This document shows, piece by piece, positions 1-7,964 of a stretch of 64,000 nt of DNA. Source of the DNA: JAWWPG01 sp963820035 (lineage in GTDB: Bacteria > Actinomycetota > Actinomycetes > Propionibacteriales > Nocardioidaceae); assembly GCA_963820035.1 (NCBI GenBank), contig CAWFYK010000002.1, forward strand, positions 744,001-808,000. Direction: 5' to 3'. Below the pieces are notes generated by a model. The model searched no databases and was not told the origin of the DNA. It worked only from the letters and a program-made list of their open reading frames with translations. How positions within the stretch are numbered: position 1 is the stretch's first letter; each line of letters begins with the position of its first letter. The position numbers and the translations under genes are program-made.

Positions 1-1
1 G

Positions 2-856
2 ATGGCCGTGGGCTCCTTCACGGCCGGTTGGCTGATCGACTTCAGCGAGCCGAACGGGATGTGGCCGGCGTTCGCCGCTGCCGCGCTCGGATTCGCCGTC
101 TCGGCGGGGTTCATCAAGGCCGCCGCACGTACGACGACGTACCCCGCCTGCGACTCCCTGGTCACCACGACCGAGTCGATCGACAACGAGCACGTCGGGC
201 TAGCCGCCTACAAGAAGCTGGCGCACAACCGGCCCGTGCGGCTGTTCGCCATCGTGTCCATGCTGCTGGCGGCGGGCTTCTATGCCCAGTTCGAGACCGG
301 GCTGCCGGCGTTCGCGCTCAAGTCGCTCGACGTGGCACCCAGCACTGTCGGCACCGCCGCCGCGGTGAACTGCGTGGTCATCGTCGCGCTGCAGTGGCTC
401 GTCGTGAAGATCACCGGCAAGAACCCTGGGGCCGTCCTCCTCGCCGTGGTCGGGTCCATCTGGGTGCTGAGCTGGCTGCTCCTCGAGCTCGCTCTCTTCA
501 CCGGACCGGCGAGCGCGAACGTCATCTTCGTCGTCGCCTTCGGCATCTTCGCGGTCGGCGAGACGATGTATGCACCCGTGCTGAGCCCGCTCGCCGCGGC
601 AGTTGCCCCGGATGGGATGGTCGGCACCACGCTCGGCGCCCTCGCGGGTCTGCGGACCGGCATCAGCGCCGCGGGCCCGCTGGTCGCCGGCCTGCTGATC
701 TCGGCGTCGCTCCCGCACGTCTTCGTGTTGCTGCACGTGGCGATCAACATCGCGGCGGTCACGGTGGCATTGCGCCTCTGGTCCGTCCAGCGCCGCGCCT
801 CGGTCCCGGTTGAGGTGGATAATGAACAGACCGACCTGAGGAGCGCCCGTGTCTGA
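2..856 (+). CDS. MFS transporter, C-terminal part (5' end outside window)
   Basis: The reading frame is open from the window edge, so only the C-terminal part (about 284 residues) of a multi-spanning membrane protein is visible. It shows repeated hydrophobic helices rich in Ala, Gly, Val and Leu separated by short charged loops, including a basic cytoplasmic loop near residues 40-45 and a hydrophilic tail after residue 260. This pattern fits the second half of a major facilitator superfamily permease, an exporter or importer driven by ion gradients. The substrate cannot be told from sequence. Its stop overlaps the GTG start of the next gene by 8 bases, so the two are probably co-transcribed. 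Confidence 0.8.
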   Translation: MAVGSFTAGWLIDFSEPNGMWPAFAAAALGFAVSAGFIKAAARTTTYPACDSLVTTTESIDNEHVGLAAYKKLAHNRPVRLFAIVSMLLAAGFYAQFETGLPAFALKSLDVAPSTVGTAAAVNCVVIVALQWLVVKITGKNPGAVLLAVVGSIWVLSWLLLELALFTGPASANVIFVVAFGIFAVGETMYAPVLSPLAAAVAPDGMVGTTLGALAGLRTGISAAGPLVAGLLISASLPHVFVLLHVAINIAAVTVALRLWSVQRRASVPVEVDNEQTDLRSARV

Positions 857-2255
857 CCGGTTCCACCCCGCGACGTATCCCGTTCCCGCGAGCGATGCCC
901 TTGTGGCGTTCATGCGGGAGGGCTGGTCCGACGGCGACGACCCGGTCGACCGCCTTCCGGTGGCCGACCGGGCCGCTTGGCGTCGGAGCCGGCTGGCGCA
1001 GCGGTTTGCCGGCGAGCGGATCGTCGTACCCGCCGGGCCGCTGAAGCCGCGCGCAAACGACACCGACTACCGCTTCCGCGCCGAGTCGGCACACGTCTAC
1101 CTCACCGGCAACCAGTCGTCCGACGCCGTGCTCGTCCTCGACGACGGAGAGGCGACGCTCTTCTTCCGGCCCCGTCACGCCAAGGATGACGAGGCCTTCT
1201 GGCGCGACGGCCGCTACGGCGAGACGTGGGCGGGTCGTCGACGGTCGCTCGCGGAGGCCGAGGAGCTCTACGGCGTCCGGTGCCGGCACATCTACGACCT
1301 CCCGGAGGCGCTCGAGGCTCTTGGACAGGCGCTCGTGCTCCGAGGGGTCGACGCCGATGTCGACGCGCTGGTGGCGCCGCACCCGGAGGCGAGAGCCGAC
1401 GCGGAGCTTGCGACCTACCTTTCGGAGATGCGCCTGGTCAAAGATGACTGGGAGGTCGGCGAGCTGCAGGACGCCATCGACTGCACCACGCGCGGGTTCG
1501 AGGACGCCGTCCGCGCGTGGGCCGACGTACGACGCTGGGGCGAGCGCTGGATCGAAGGGACCTTCTGGCGGCGGGCTCGGGCGGAAGGCAACGACGTCGG
1601 CTACGAGAGCATCTGCGCCGGCGGGCCACACGCGACGACTCTCCACTGGATCGAGAACGACGGCCCGATATCCCCAGGCTCGCTCGTGCTCCTTGACATG
1701 GGAATCGAGAATCGGTCCCTCTACACGGCCGACATCACCCGTACGCTCCCGGTCGACGGAGTCTTCACGAGCGAGCAGCGGGACCTCTATGCTCTCGTCT
1801 TCGCAGCGCAGGAGGCCGGGATCGCCGCAGTCCGCCCAGGTGCCGGGTTCCGTGACTTCCACGTGGCCGCCCAAACGGTACTGGCGCACGGGCTCTCCGA
1901 CATGGGTCTGCTGCCCTGCTCTGCCGAGGAGTCCCTGGAGAAGGACAGCAAGCTGCACACCCGCTGGACGCTCCACGGCACCGGGCACATGCTCGGTCTT
2001 GACGTGCACGACTGCGCGGCCGCTCGCGAGGAGAACTACCTCGAGGGCAAGCTCGAGGCCGGGATGGTGCTCACCGTGGAGCCGGGCATCTACTTCCAGG
2101 CATCGGACCTGCTCGCGCCGGAGGCGCTGCGGGGGGTAGGGATCCGGATCGAGGACGACGTGCTCGTCACCGATGACGGCTGCCGTAATCTCTCGGCTGG
2201 GCTGCCCCGAACCGCCGAGGCCGTCGAGTCGTGGATGGCAGACCTGCTGCCGTAA
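849..2255 (+). CDS. pepP: Xaa-Pro aminopeptidase (M24 family, aminopeptidase P)
   Basis: A 468-residue cytoplasmic metallopeptidase that removes an N-terminal residue preceding proline. The N-terminal aminopeptidase P domain is followed from about residue 200 by the creatinase-like pita-bread fold. Candidate dimetal ligands are visible: Asp in LLDMGIENRSLYTADITRT (two Asp), His in HGTGHMLGLDVHD, Glu in VEPGIYF and Glu in IRIEDDVLVT. The length matches bacterial aminopeptidase P. The GTG start overlaps the upstream transporter stop by 8 bases and the GNAT gene begins 11 bases downstream, so all three look like one operon. No catalytic residue appears to be missing. Confidence 0.93.
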   Translation: MSDRFHPATYPVPASDALVAFMREGWSDGDDPVDRLPVADRAAWRRSRLAQRFAGERIVVPAGPLKPRANDTDYRFRAESAHVYLTGNQSSDAVLVLDDGEATLFFRPRHAKDDEAFWRDGRYGETWAGRRRSLAEAEELYGVRCRHIYDLPEALEALGQALVLRGVDADVDALVAPHPEARADAELATYLSEMRLVKDDWEVGELQDAIDCTTRGFEDAVRAWADVRRWGERWIEGTFWRRARAEGNDVGYESICAGGPHATTLHWIENDGPISPGSLVLLDMGIENRSLYTADITRTLPVDGVFTSEQRDLYALVFAAQEAGIAAVRPGAGFRDFHVAAQTVLAHGLSDMGLLPCSAEESLEKDSKLHTRWTLHGTGHMLGLDVHDCAAAREENYLEGKLEAGMVLTVEPGIYFQASDLLAPEALRGVGIRIEDDVLVTDDGCRNLSAGLPRTAEAVESWMADLLP

Positions 2256-2266
2256 AGGCGAATACC

Positions 2267-2719
2267 GTGCAGCTGACCATCCGCCCGGCCCGGCCCGACG
2301 AGGCTTCCGCCATTGCGGCCCTCGTCGAGGAGAGCTACCAGCACTACGTGCCACGCATCGGGCTGCGTCCCGCGCCGATGGACGCCGACTACGACGCCGA
2401 CGTGATGAGCCAACGCGTGTGGGTGGCTGAGCACGACGGTGCAGTGAGCGGCGTCATCGTCATCGGCGTCGAGGACGGCCATCTGCTCGTTGACAACGTG
2501 GCGGTGTCGCCGCCGTACCAAGGGCAGGGGATCGGCTCGCGACTGCTCGACCTTGCCGAGGACCAGGCCCGCTCGGCCGGCATCACCGAGATCCGGCTGT
2601 TCACCCACGAGAAGATGCACGAGAACATCGCGTACTACGGCCGGCGCGGTTACGTCGAGACCCACCGGCAGCAGGAGAACGGCTTCAGCCGGGTGTTCTT
2701 CAGCAAGTACCTCACCTGA
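2267..2719 (+). CDS. GNAT family N-acetyltransferase
   Basis: A 150-residue single-domain acetyltransferase that transfers the acetyl group of acetyl-CoA to an unidentified amine. The acetyl-CoA pyrophosphate loop is clear in YQGQGIGSRLL, preceded by the beta-strand LLVDNVAVSPP and followed by a C-terminal region with GRRGYVETHR. The frame is open further upstream, but GTG at 2267, directly after the pepP stop, gives the normal GNAT N-terminus VQLTIRPARP. It is co-directional with pepP and likely the last gene of that operon, because the next gene converges and a 22-bp repeat array lies between. The substrate is unknown. Confidence 0.88.
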   Translation: MQLTIRPARPDEASAIAALVEESYQHYVPRIGLRPAPMDADYDADVMSQRVWVAEHDGAVSGVIVIGVEDGHLLVDNVAVSPPYQGQGIGSRLLDLAEDQARSAGITEIRLFTHEKMHENIAYYGRRGYVETHRQQENGFSRVFFSKYLT

Positions 2720-2904
2720 CTTTGGCCCGGTTTCCCTGGTCAGCTCGGCAATATCAACGCAGGTGCGTGGATGTGTTCCGCAGCCCAGCGTGAGCCGCCA
2801 CGTCACACGAGTATCGCGGGAGCCGCTGCGGTCACGGCGCCCTTGTGCCGCCGACGCGAGAGAAGATCCCGGCGGACCCTTGCGCCGTCGTACCCCAGGT
2901 CGTC

Positions 2905-3098
2905 AAAACTCTCGGATCGTCGTACCGAAACTCTCGGATCGTCGTGCCGAAACTCTCGGATCGTCGTGCCGAAACTCTCGGATCGTCGTACCGAAACTCT
3001 CGGATCGTCGTACCGAAACTCTCGGATCGTCGTGCCAAAACTCTCGGATCGTGGTGCCGAAACTCCCGGATCGTGGTGCCGAAACTCTCGGATCGTCA
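2905..3098. repeat. 22-bp tandem repeat array A1 (nine units, single orientation)
   Basis: Eight full 22-bp units and a ninth partial unit run without spacers. Each unit has a constant half, roughly GAAACTCTCGGAT, and a variable half reading CGTCGTACC, CGTCGTGCC or CGTGGTGCC. The array fills the gap between the convergent GNAT and groES genes, and the groES stop codon lies inside the last, truncated unit. The remaining 185 bases of the gap (2720-2904) hold no gene or structure that I recognise. Apparent reading frames through the array are by-products of its lack of stops. The units have the same sequence and period as those at 15 kb and 22 kb, but here there is no inverted arm and no core. 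Confidence 0.95.
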
Positions 3099-3437
3099 GA
3101 GGTAGAGGCCGGTGGCGCCTTCTTCGACGCGTTCGGAGGCGACGGCGTGCAGGTCGCGCTCGCGGAGCAGGATGTACATGTCGCCGCGCACCTCGACCTC
3201 GGCCTTGTCCTCGGGGTCGAAGAGCACCCGATCGCCCGCCTCCACGGTGCGGACGTTGGCCCCGACACCGGCCACCCGCGCCCAGGCGAGCCGGCGGCCC
3301 ATCATCGCAGTCGCCGGGATGACGATCCCGGCCGAGGACTTGCGCTCACCGGCCTCGGCGTCGAGCTGGACGAGCACCCGGTCGTGGAGCATCCGGATCG
3401 GCAGCTTCTCGACCGGAGTTGGTGTGTTCTTCGTCAC
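3096..3437 (-). CDS. groES: GroES-family co-chaperonin
   Basis: A 113-residue Cpn10-type protein. The family caps the GroEL chamber and cycles with ATP hydrolysis. The Cpn10 fold is recognisable from MLHDRVLVQLDAE at the start of the barrel, a mobile-loop region GERKSSAGIVIPATA, and the late strands AGDRVLFDPEDKAEVEVRGDMYILLRE (shown here only as an alignment guide, split by turns). No groEL neighbours it. Many actinobacteria carry such detached groES paralogues, so this may not be the principal GroEL partner. The start ATG overlaps the stop of the upstream DUF3618 gene, which implies translational coupling. The stop codon lies within the 22-bp repeat array. Confidence 0.85.
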   Translation of the reverse strand: MTKNTPTPVEKLPIRMLHDRVLVQLDAEAGERKSSAGIVIPATAMMGRRLAWARVAGVGANVRTVEAGDRVLFDPEDKAEVEVRGDMYILLRERDLHAVASERVEEGATGLYL

Positions 3438-3700
3438 CCGGCGATCCTGCGGATCACGACCACCAGGACGACGAAACCGACGACACCGCCGGCGACCTTG
3501 CCGATCGTCGCGGTGTTGGCGGAGCCGTCCTCGTTGACGAACTTCGACTTGAGGCTGTCGAGCTGGCGGGCGACGATGGTCTGAGGCTTCACGCGATAGA
3601 CGAGCTGGTCGATCGTCGACGCCAGCCGCTCCCGAGTGTCGGAGATCTCGGCGGTGATCTGGTCGGGCGTCCTCGAGTCCGGGCTCGCGCTCGCGCTCAC
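3434..3700 (-). CDS. DUF3618 small membrane-anchored protein
   Basis: An 88-residue protein of the DUF3618 family: a charged, Ser/Asp-rich N-terminus, an amphipathic stretch PDQITAEISDTRERLASTID, a basic region, and one C-terminal transmembrane helix (VAGGVVGFVVLVVVIRR). The GTG at 3700 is chosen because AGGAGG lies 7 bases upstream; an in-frame extension to 3814 lacks a ribosome site and would run into the opposite promoter. The function of the family is unknown. It overlaps groES by 4 bases and is divergent from the peroxiredoxin gene. Confidence 0.8.
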   Translation of the reverse strand: MSASASPDSRTPDQITAEISDTRERLASTIDQLVYRVKPQTIVARQLDSLKSKFVNEDGSANTATIGKVAGGVVGFVVLVVVIRRIAG

Positions 3701-3799
3701 TGGTTCCTCCTGCGTTCGTATGCGAGGGGCAAGTCTTACATGTCTCACGGTACGCTGCTGCCGCCCCCGCCTTTCAGTCGATGCAAAGAGGAAGCCGCC

Positions 3800-4264
3800 G
3801 TGACCCGACTCCAAACAGGTGACCTGGCACCGGACTTCACCCTCTCAGACGACCACGGCAACCAGGTCAGTCTGCAGGACTTCCGCGGCCGCAAGGTTGT
3901 GCTCTACGTCTACCCGGCCGCCATGACCCCCGGTTGCACCAGCCAGGCCTGCGACTTCCGCGACTCGCTCGACTCGCTCGCTGCTGCCGGTTTCGCCGTG
4001 CTCGGCCTCTCCCCCGACTCTCCCGGCAAGCTCGCGAAGTTCCGCGAGCGTGACAGCCTGACGTTCCCCTTGCTGTCAGACGCTGACAAGCAGGTGCTCG
4101 GGGCCTACGACGCCTATGGCGAGAAGAAGCTCTATGGCAAGACCGTCATGGGGGTGCTCCGCTCGACGTTCGTCATCGCGGAGGATGGCACGATCGAGCA
4201 GGCGATGTACAACGTACGCGCGAAGGGTCACGTCGCCAAGCTGCGCAAGGAGCTCGGCGTCTGA
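3800..4264 (+). CDS. bcp: Thioredoxin-dependent peroxiredoxin (BCP/PrxQ type)
   Basis: A 154-residue peroxiredoxin reducing hydrogen and organic peroxides with thioredoxin as electron donor. The peroxidatic Cys sits in TPGCTSQACDFRD, which also holds the second Cys five residues on, the usual PrxQ arrangement. The N-terminal LQTGDLAPDFTLSDDHGN is diagnostic. GTG at 3800 follows AGAGGAAG at good spacing; the longer frame upstream runs through the divergent promoter and is not believed. It is followed by a hairpin and then tRNA-Leu. Confidence 0.92.
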   Translation: MTRLQTGDLAPDFTLSDDHGNQVSLQDFRGRKVVLYVYPAAMTPGCTSQACDFRDSLDSLAAAGFAVLGLSPDSPGKLAKFRERDSLTFPLLSDADKQVLGAYDAYGEKKLYGKTVMGVLRSTFVIAEDGTIEQAMYNVRAKGHVAKLRKELGV

Positions 4265-4275
4265 ACCCACAACAC

Positions 4276-4297
4276 CTCCCCGCCTAGACTCGGGGAG
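4276..4297 (+). terminator. Candidate hairpin terminator after bcp
   Basis: A perfect 7-bp inverted repeat, CTCCCCG and CGGGGAG, with an 8-base loop lies 11 bases after the bcp stop and just before tRNA-Leu. No U-tract follows, as is common for actinobacterial hairpins, so termination is inferred. Confidence 0.4.
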
Positions 4298-4301
4298 TCT
4301 G

Positions 4302-4384
4302 GCCAGAGTGGTGGAATTGGCAGACACGCGGGCTTTAGGTGCCCGTGCCCTTTGGGCGTGAGGGTTCGAGTCCCTTCTCTGGTA
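4302..4384 (+). tRNA. tRNA-Leu (anticodon UAG)
   Basis: A complete class II tRNA. Acceptor stem GCCAGAG pairs with CTCTGGT (one G-U pair), D-arm GGTGGAATTGGCAGACAC, anticodon stem CGGGC/GCCCG with loop TTTAGGT giving UAG, a long variable arm GCCCTTTGGGCG, and T-arm AGGG-TTCGAGT-CCCT. The discriminator is A and CCA is not encoded. It reads CUA codons. I saw no duplicated 3' end nearby that would suggest an integrated element. Confidence 0.96.
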
Positions 4385-4407
4385 CGACGAGAGCGTGTGC
4401 TCCGTGG

Positions 4408-5502
4408 CTATCCGGCTGACAGCAGGGCACGCGCCTCACGAGCGATCTGCAGGTCCTCCCGCGCAGCCACCACCACGATGCGCACGGCACTCCCGACGGC
4501 CGTCACGTCGCAGTCGTCGGAGGCGCTGTCGTTGCGAGTCGCGTCGACCTTCACGCCGAGGTAGTCAAGCCGGGCGGCCGCGCGCCGGCGTACCCGGGGT
4601 GAGTGCTCGCCCACCCCGCCGGTGAACGCGAGGACGTCGAGGCCGCCGATGGCCGCCGTCATGGCGGCGATGCCGGCGACCAACCGGTGAACATAGACAT
4701 CGAGGGCGAGCGCGGCCGTCGCGTCGCCGGCGTCGACCGCAGCCTCGACCTCTCGCATGTCGCCCGTCCCCGCGAGCGCCAGCAGACCGGAACGCTCCTC
4801 CAGCGCAGTCGCCACGCTGCGCGACGTGAGGCCCTCATGCTCCTCGAGCCATAGCACCAGTCCGGGGTCGACGGACCCCGAGCGAGTTGCCATCACCAGC
4901 CCCTCCAGCGGCGTGAATCCCATCGTGGTGTCCACGCTGCGACCGCCGGCCACCGCCGCGAGCGAGGCGCCCGCGCCGAGATGACACGTGACCACGCGAA
5001 GCTCCTCAAGAGGTCGCCCGACGATCTCAGCGACCCGGTGCGCGCAGTATGCGTGGGAGAGCCCGTGGAAGCCGTAGCGGCGGATGCCATAGCGTTCGCG
5101 CCACTCGAGCGGAACCGCGTAGGTCGCCGCAGCTGCCGGGATCGACGTATGAAACGCCGTGTCGAAGCAGGCCACGGCCTCGATATCGGGCAGCACGGCG
5201 GTCACCGCGTCGAGCGCGGCGAGTGACTTCGGCTGGTGCAGCGGAGCCAGGTCAGTCAGCTCTCGAAGCCGAGCCCGCACCTCGTCGTCGACCCTCACAG
5301 GTCCCGTGAACGTCGTACCGCCGTGCACGACCCGATGCCCGACCACGTCGGGCCGTTCCCAGGACGCGAGGATCTTGGTCAACCGTGTCGTGTCGAGCCC
5401 TTCGCTGCCCGCGGGAAGGTCGTTGCTCGCTTCGACGACGTCCTCACGGAGAAGCCGGAGCTTCAGGCTCGACGATCCCGCGTTGACGACGAGAGTCCGC
5501 AC
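4408..5502 (-). CDS. ackA: Acetate kinase
   Basis: A 364-residue ASKHA-fold kinase that makes ATP and acetate from acetyl phosphate and ADP. The family signature VVNAGSSSLKLRLL is at the start, followed by GHRVVHGG, the catalytic-loop region FDTAFH, RYGFHGLSH, and the C-terminal FTGGVGEHSPRVR with its catalytic Arg region. It is shorter than the usual 390-400 residues but all motifs are present. The GTG start lies 3 bases after the phosphoketolase stop, so the pair works as a unit: phosphoketolase yields acetyl phosphate and this enzyme recovers ATP. Confidence 0.94.
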   Translation of the reverse strand: MRTLVVNAGSSSLKLRLLREDVVEASNDLPAGSEGLDTTRLTKILASWERPDVVGHRVVHGGTTFTGPVRVDDEVRARLRELTDLAPLHQPKSLAALDAVTAVLPDIEAVACFDTAFHTSIPAAAATYAVPLEWRERYGIRRYGFHGLSHAYCAHRVAEIVGRPLEELRVVTCHLGAGASLAAVAGGRSVDTTMGFTPLEGLVMATRSGSVDPGLVLWLEEHEGLTSRSVATALEERSGLLALAGTGDMREVEAAVDAGDATAALALDVYVHRLVAGIAAMTAAIGGLDVLAFTGGVGEHSPRVRRRAAARLDYLGVKVDATRNDSASDDCDVTAVGSAVRIVVVAAREDLQIAREARALLSAG

Positions 5503-5505
5503 CGC

Positions 5506-7923
5506 TCAGTCCCGTCCGGGCCAGGTCCAGTTCGCGATGACCGGATCGTCCTCGCCGTGCTCGCGGGTGTAGGCCCGGGCGGCTAGCCGTGCGTCCGACA
5601 TCTGCTGACGGAGGTTCGCTGCCCGGCTACCGAGTGTTGGCACCCGGTCGATGACGTCCATGACGATGTGGAAGCGGTCGAGGTCGTTCAACATCACCAT
5701 GTCGAACGGCGTCGTCGTGGTGCCTTCTTCCTTGTAGCCGCGCACGTGCATGTTGTGGTGGTTCGTACGACGGTAGGTCAGCCGGTGGATCAGCATCGGG
5801 TAGCCGTGATAGCCGAAGATGACCGGCTTGTCCTTCGTGAACAGCGCGTCGTAGTCCCGATCGGAGAGCCCGTGCGGGTGCTCGGCCTCCGGTTGCAGCC
5901 GCATCAGGTCGACGACGTTGATCACTCTGACCTTCAGCTCGGGCAGGTGGATGCGCAGCAGGTCGGCGGCCGCCACGATCTCCAGCGTGGGGGTGTCGCC
6001 GGCGCATGCGAGGACGACATCGGGCTCGCCGTCGGTATTGCCCGCCCAGGGCCAGATGCCCAGCCCGCGCGTGCAATGGGCGATCGCCTCGTCCATCGAC
6101 AGGTAGGTGAGCGCCCGCTGCTTGCCCGCGACGATGACGTTGACGTAGTGCCGGCTGCGCAGGCAGTGGTCGGCGACCGACAGCAGCGTGTTGGCGTCCG
6201 GGGGCAGGTAGACCCGGACGATCTCGGCCTTCTTGTTGACGACGTGGTCGATGAAGCCTGGGTCCTGGTGGGAGAGTCCGTTGTGGTCCTGCCGCCAGAC
6301 GTGGGAGGAGAGCAGGTAGTTCAGCGACGCGATCGGCGCCCGCCAGGGGATCCGATTCGTCGTCTTGAGCCACTTCGCGTGCTGGTTGAACATCGAGTCG
6401 ACGATGTGGATGAATGCCTCGTAGCAGTTGAAAAGCCCGTGGCGACCCGTGAGCAGATAGCCCTCCAGCCAGCCCTGGCACAGATGCTCCGACAGCACCT
6501 CCATCACCCGGCCGTCCGGTGAGAGATGGTCGTCCCCTGCGAGGGTCACGGCGTCCCAGGCGCGGTCGGTCTCCTCGAACACCGCCGAGAGCCGGTTGGA
6601 CGCCGTCTCGTCTGGACCCATGATGCGGAAGCGGTCGGGGTTGGCGGCGATCACGTCACGCAACATCCCACCGAGCACGCGGGTCGCTTCGCTGGACTCG
6701 ACGGCCGGTCTTTCGACGTCGACGGCGTAGTCCCTGAAGTCCGGCATGGCAAGGTCGCGCAGCAGCGTTCCCCCGTTCGTGTGCGGGTTCGCGCTCATGC
6801 GGCGCTGACCTCGGGGGGCGAGCGCCCGCAGCTCGGGGACCAGCCGGCCGGCCTTGTCGAACAGCTCCTCCGGCCGGTAGCTGGTCATCCACTCCTCGAG
6901 CAGCTTGCGGTGCTCCGCATTGGTGCGCGTCTCGGCGAGCGGGACCTGGTGGGACCGGAACGTCCCCTCGACCGGGAGACCGTCGACCACCTTGGGGCCG
7001 GTCCAGCCCTTCGGCGTCCGGAGCACGATCATCGGCCACGGCGGCCGGGTGCCCGGAGCCACCGAGCCGCCGGACGCCGCTGCCTCCCGAGCCTCCTGCT
7101 GGAAGCCGGCGATGTCGTTGAGCACGCCGTCGAGGGTCGACGCGAGCTGCTGGTGCACCGCCATCGGGTCGTCTCCGACGACGAAGTGAGGCGTGTATCC
7201 GTAGCCGCGCATCAGGGCCGCCAGCTCGTCGTCCGGGATGCGGGCGAGCACCGTCGGGTTGGCGATCTTGTAACCGTTGAGATGCAGCACCGGAAGGACT
7301 GCGCCGTCCGACACCGGGTTGAGGAACTTGTTGGAATGCCAGCTCGCCGCCAGCGGGCCGGTCTCCGCCTCGCCGTCCCCGACGACGCAGCACACCAGGA
7401 GGTCGGGGTTGTCGAACGCCGCGCCGTAGGCATGCACGAGGGCGTAGCCCAGCTCGCCGCCCTCGTGGATGGAACCCGGCGTCTCGGGTGCCACGTGGCT
7501 CGGGATGCCACCAGGGAACGAGAACTGCCGGAACAGCCGCCGTAGGCCGTCCTCGTCCTCCGCGATGGAGGAGTAGATCTCCGAGTAGGTGCCTTCGAGG
7601 TAGGCGTTGGCCACCAGACCGGGACCGCCGTGGCCGGGTCCGGTCACGAACATCGCGTTGAGGTCCCGTTGCCGGATCGCCCGGTTCAGGTGAACGTAGA
7701 GGAGGTTGAGACCCGGCGTGGTGCCCCAGTGACCGAGCAGTCGCGGCTTCACATGCTCGGGCAGGAGCGGCTGGCGCAGCAAGGGGTTGTCCATCAGATA
7801 GATCTGCCCCACGGAGAGGTAGTTCGCCGCGCGCCAGTAGGCGTCGATGAGCTCCAGCTCATAACGGCTGTACGGGCGGCCGGTCGGCTCAGGAACCTCG
7901 TGGGATGTGGTCACAGGCCACAT
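5506..7923 (-). CDS. xfp: Phosphoketolase (xylulose-5-P / fructose-6-P)
   Basis: About 805 residues. The family uses thiamine diphosphate to cleave xylulose 5-phosphate or fructose 6-phosphate into acetyl phosphate plus glyceraldehyde 3-phosphate or erythrose 4-phosphate. N-terminal landmarks include NYLSVGQIYL, HWGTTPGLNLLYVHLNR and the diphosphate-binding GDGEAETGPLA. The C-terminal part holds LTGRHGLFNCYEAF and GYHGYP near the end. ATG at 7923 or GTG at 7914 both give a normal N-terminus; neither has a strong Shine-Dalgarno, and the longer frame to 8043 overlaps the kinase gene and is rejected. First gene of the xfp-ackA operon. Confidence 0.95.
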   Translation of the reverse strand: MWPVTTSHEVPEPTGRPYSRYELELIDAYWRAANYLSVGQIYLMDNPLLRQPLLPEHVKPRLLGHWGTTPGLNLLYVHLNRAIRQRDLNAMFVTGPGHGGPGLVANAYLEGTYSEIYSSIAEDEDGLRRLFRQFSFPGGIPSHVAPETPGSIHEGGELGYALVHAYGAAFDNPDLLVCCVVGDGEAETGPLAASWHSNKFLNPVSDGAVLPVLHLNGYKIANPTVLARIPDDELAALMRGYGYTPHFVVGDDPMAVHQQLASTLDGVLNDIAGFQQEAREAAASGGSVAPGTRPPWPMIVLRTPKGWTGPKVVDGLPVEGTFRSHQVPLAETRTNAEHRKLLEEWMTSYRPEELFDKAGRLVPELRALAPRGQRRMSANPHTNGGTLLRDLAMPDFRDYAVDVERPAVESSEATRVLGGMLRDVIAANPDRFRIMGPDETASNRLSAVFEETDRAWDAVTLAGDDHLSPDGRVMEVLSEHLCQGWLEGYLLTGRHGLFNCYEAFIHIVDSMFNQHAKWLKTTNRIPWRAPIASLNYLLSSHVWRQDHNGLSHQDPGFIDHVVNKKAEIVRVYLPPDANTLLSVADHCLRSRHYVNVIVAGKQRALTYLSMDEAIAHCTRGLGIWPWAGNTDGEPDVVLACAGDTPTLEIVAAADLLRIHLPELKVRVINVVDLMRLQPEAEHPHGLSDRDYDALFTKDKPVIFGYHGYPMLIHRLTYRRTNHHNMHVRGYKEEGTTTTPFDMVMLNDLDRFHIVMDVIDRVPTLGSRAANLRQQMSDARLAARAYTREHGEDDPVIANWTWPGRD

Positions 7924-7964
7924 TGTGCAGAGCGCCGCCGACGACTCGGTCGGGGCCCCCCGTC

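Noticed and set aside
2905..3098. CRISPR array
   Set aside because: Units are contiguous with no unique spacers, and no cas genes are in the window.
4302..4384. tRNA-Leu as an integration site
   Set aside because: No integrase nearby and no second copy of the tRNA 3' end seen in the window.
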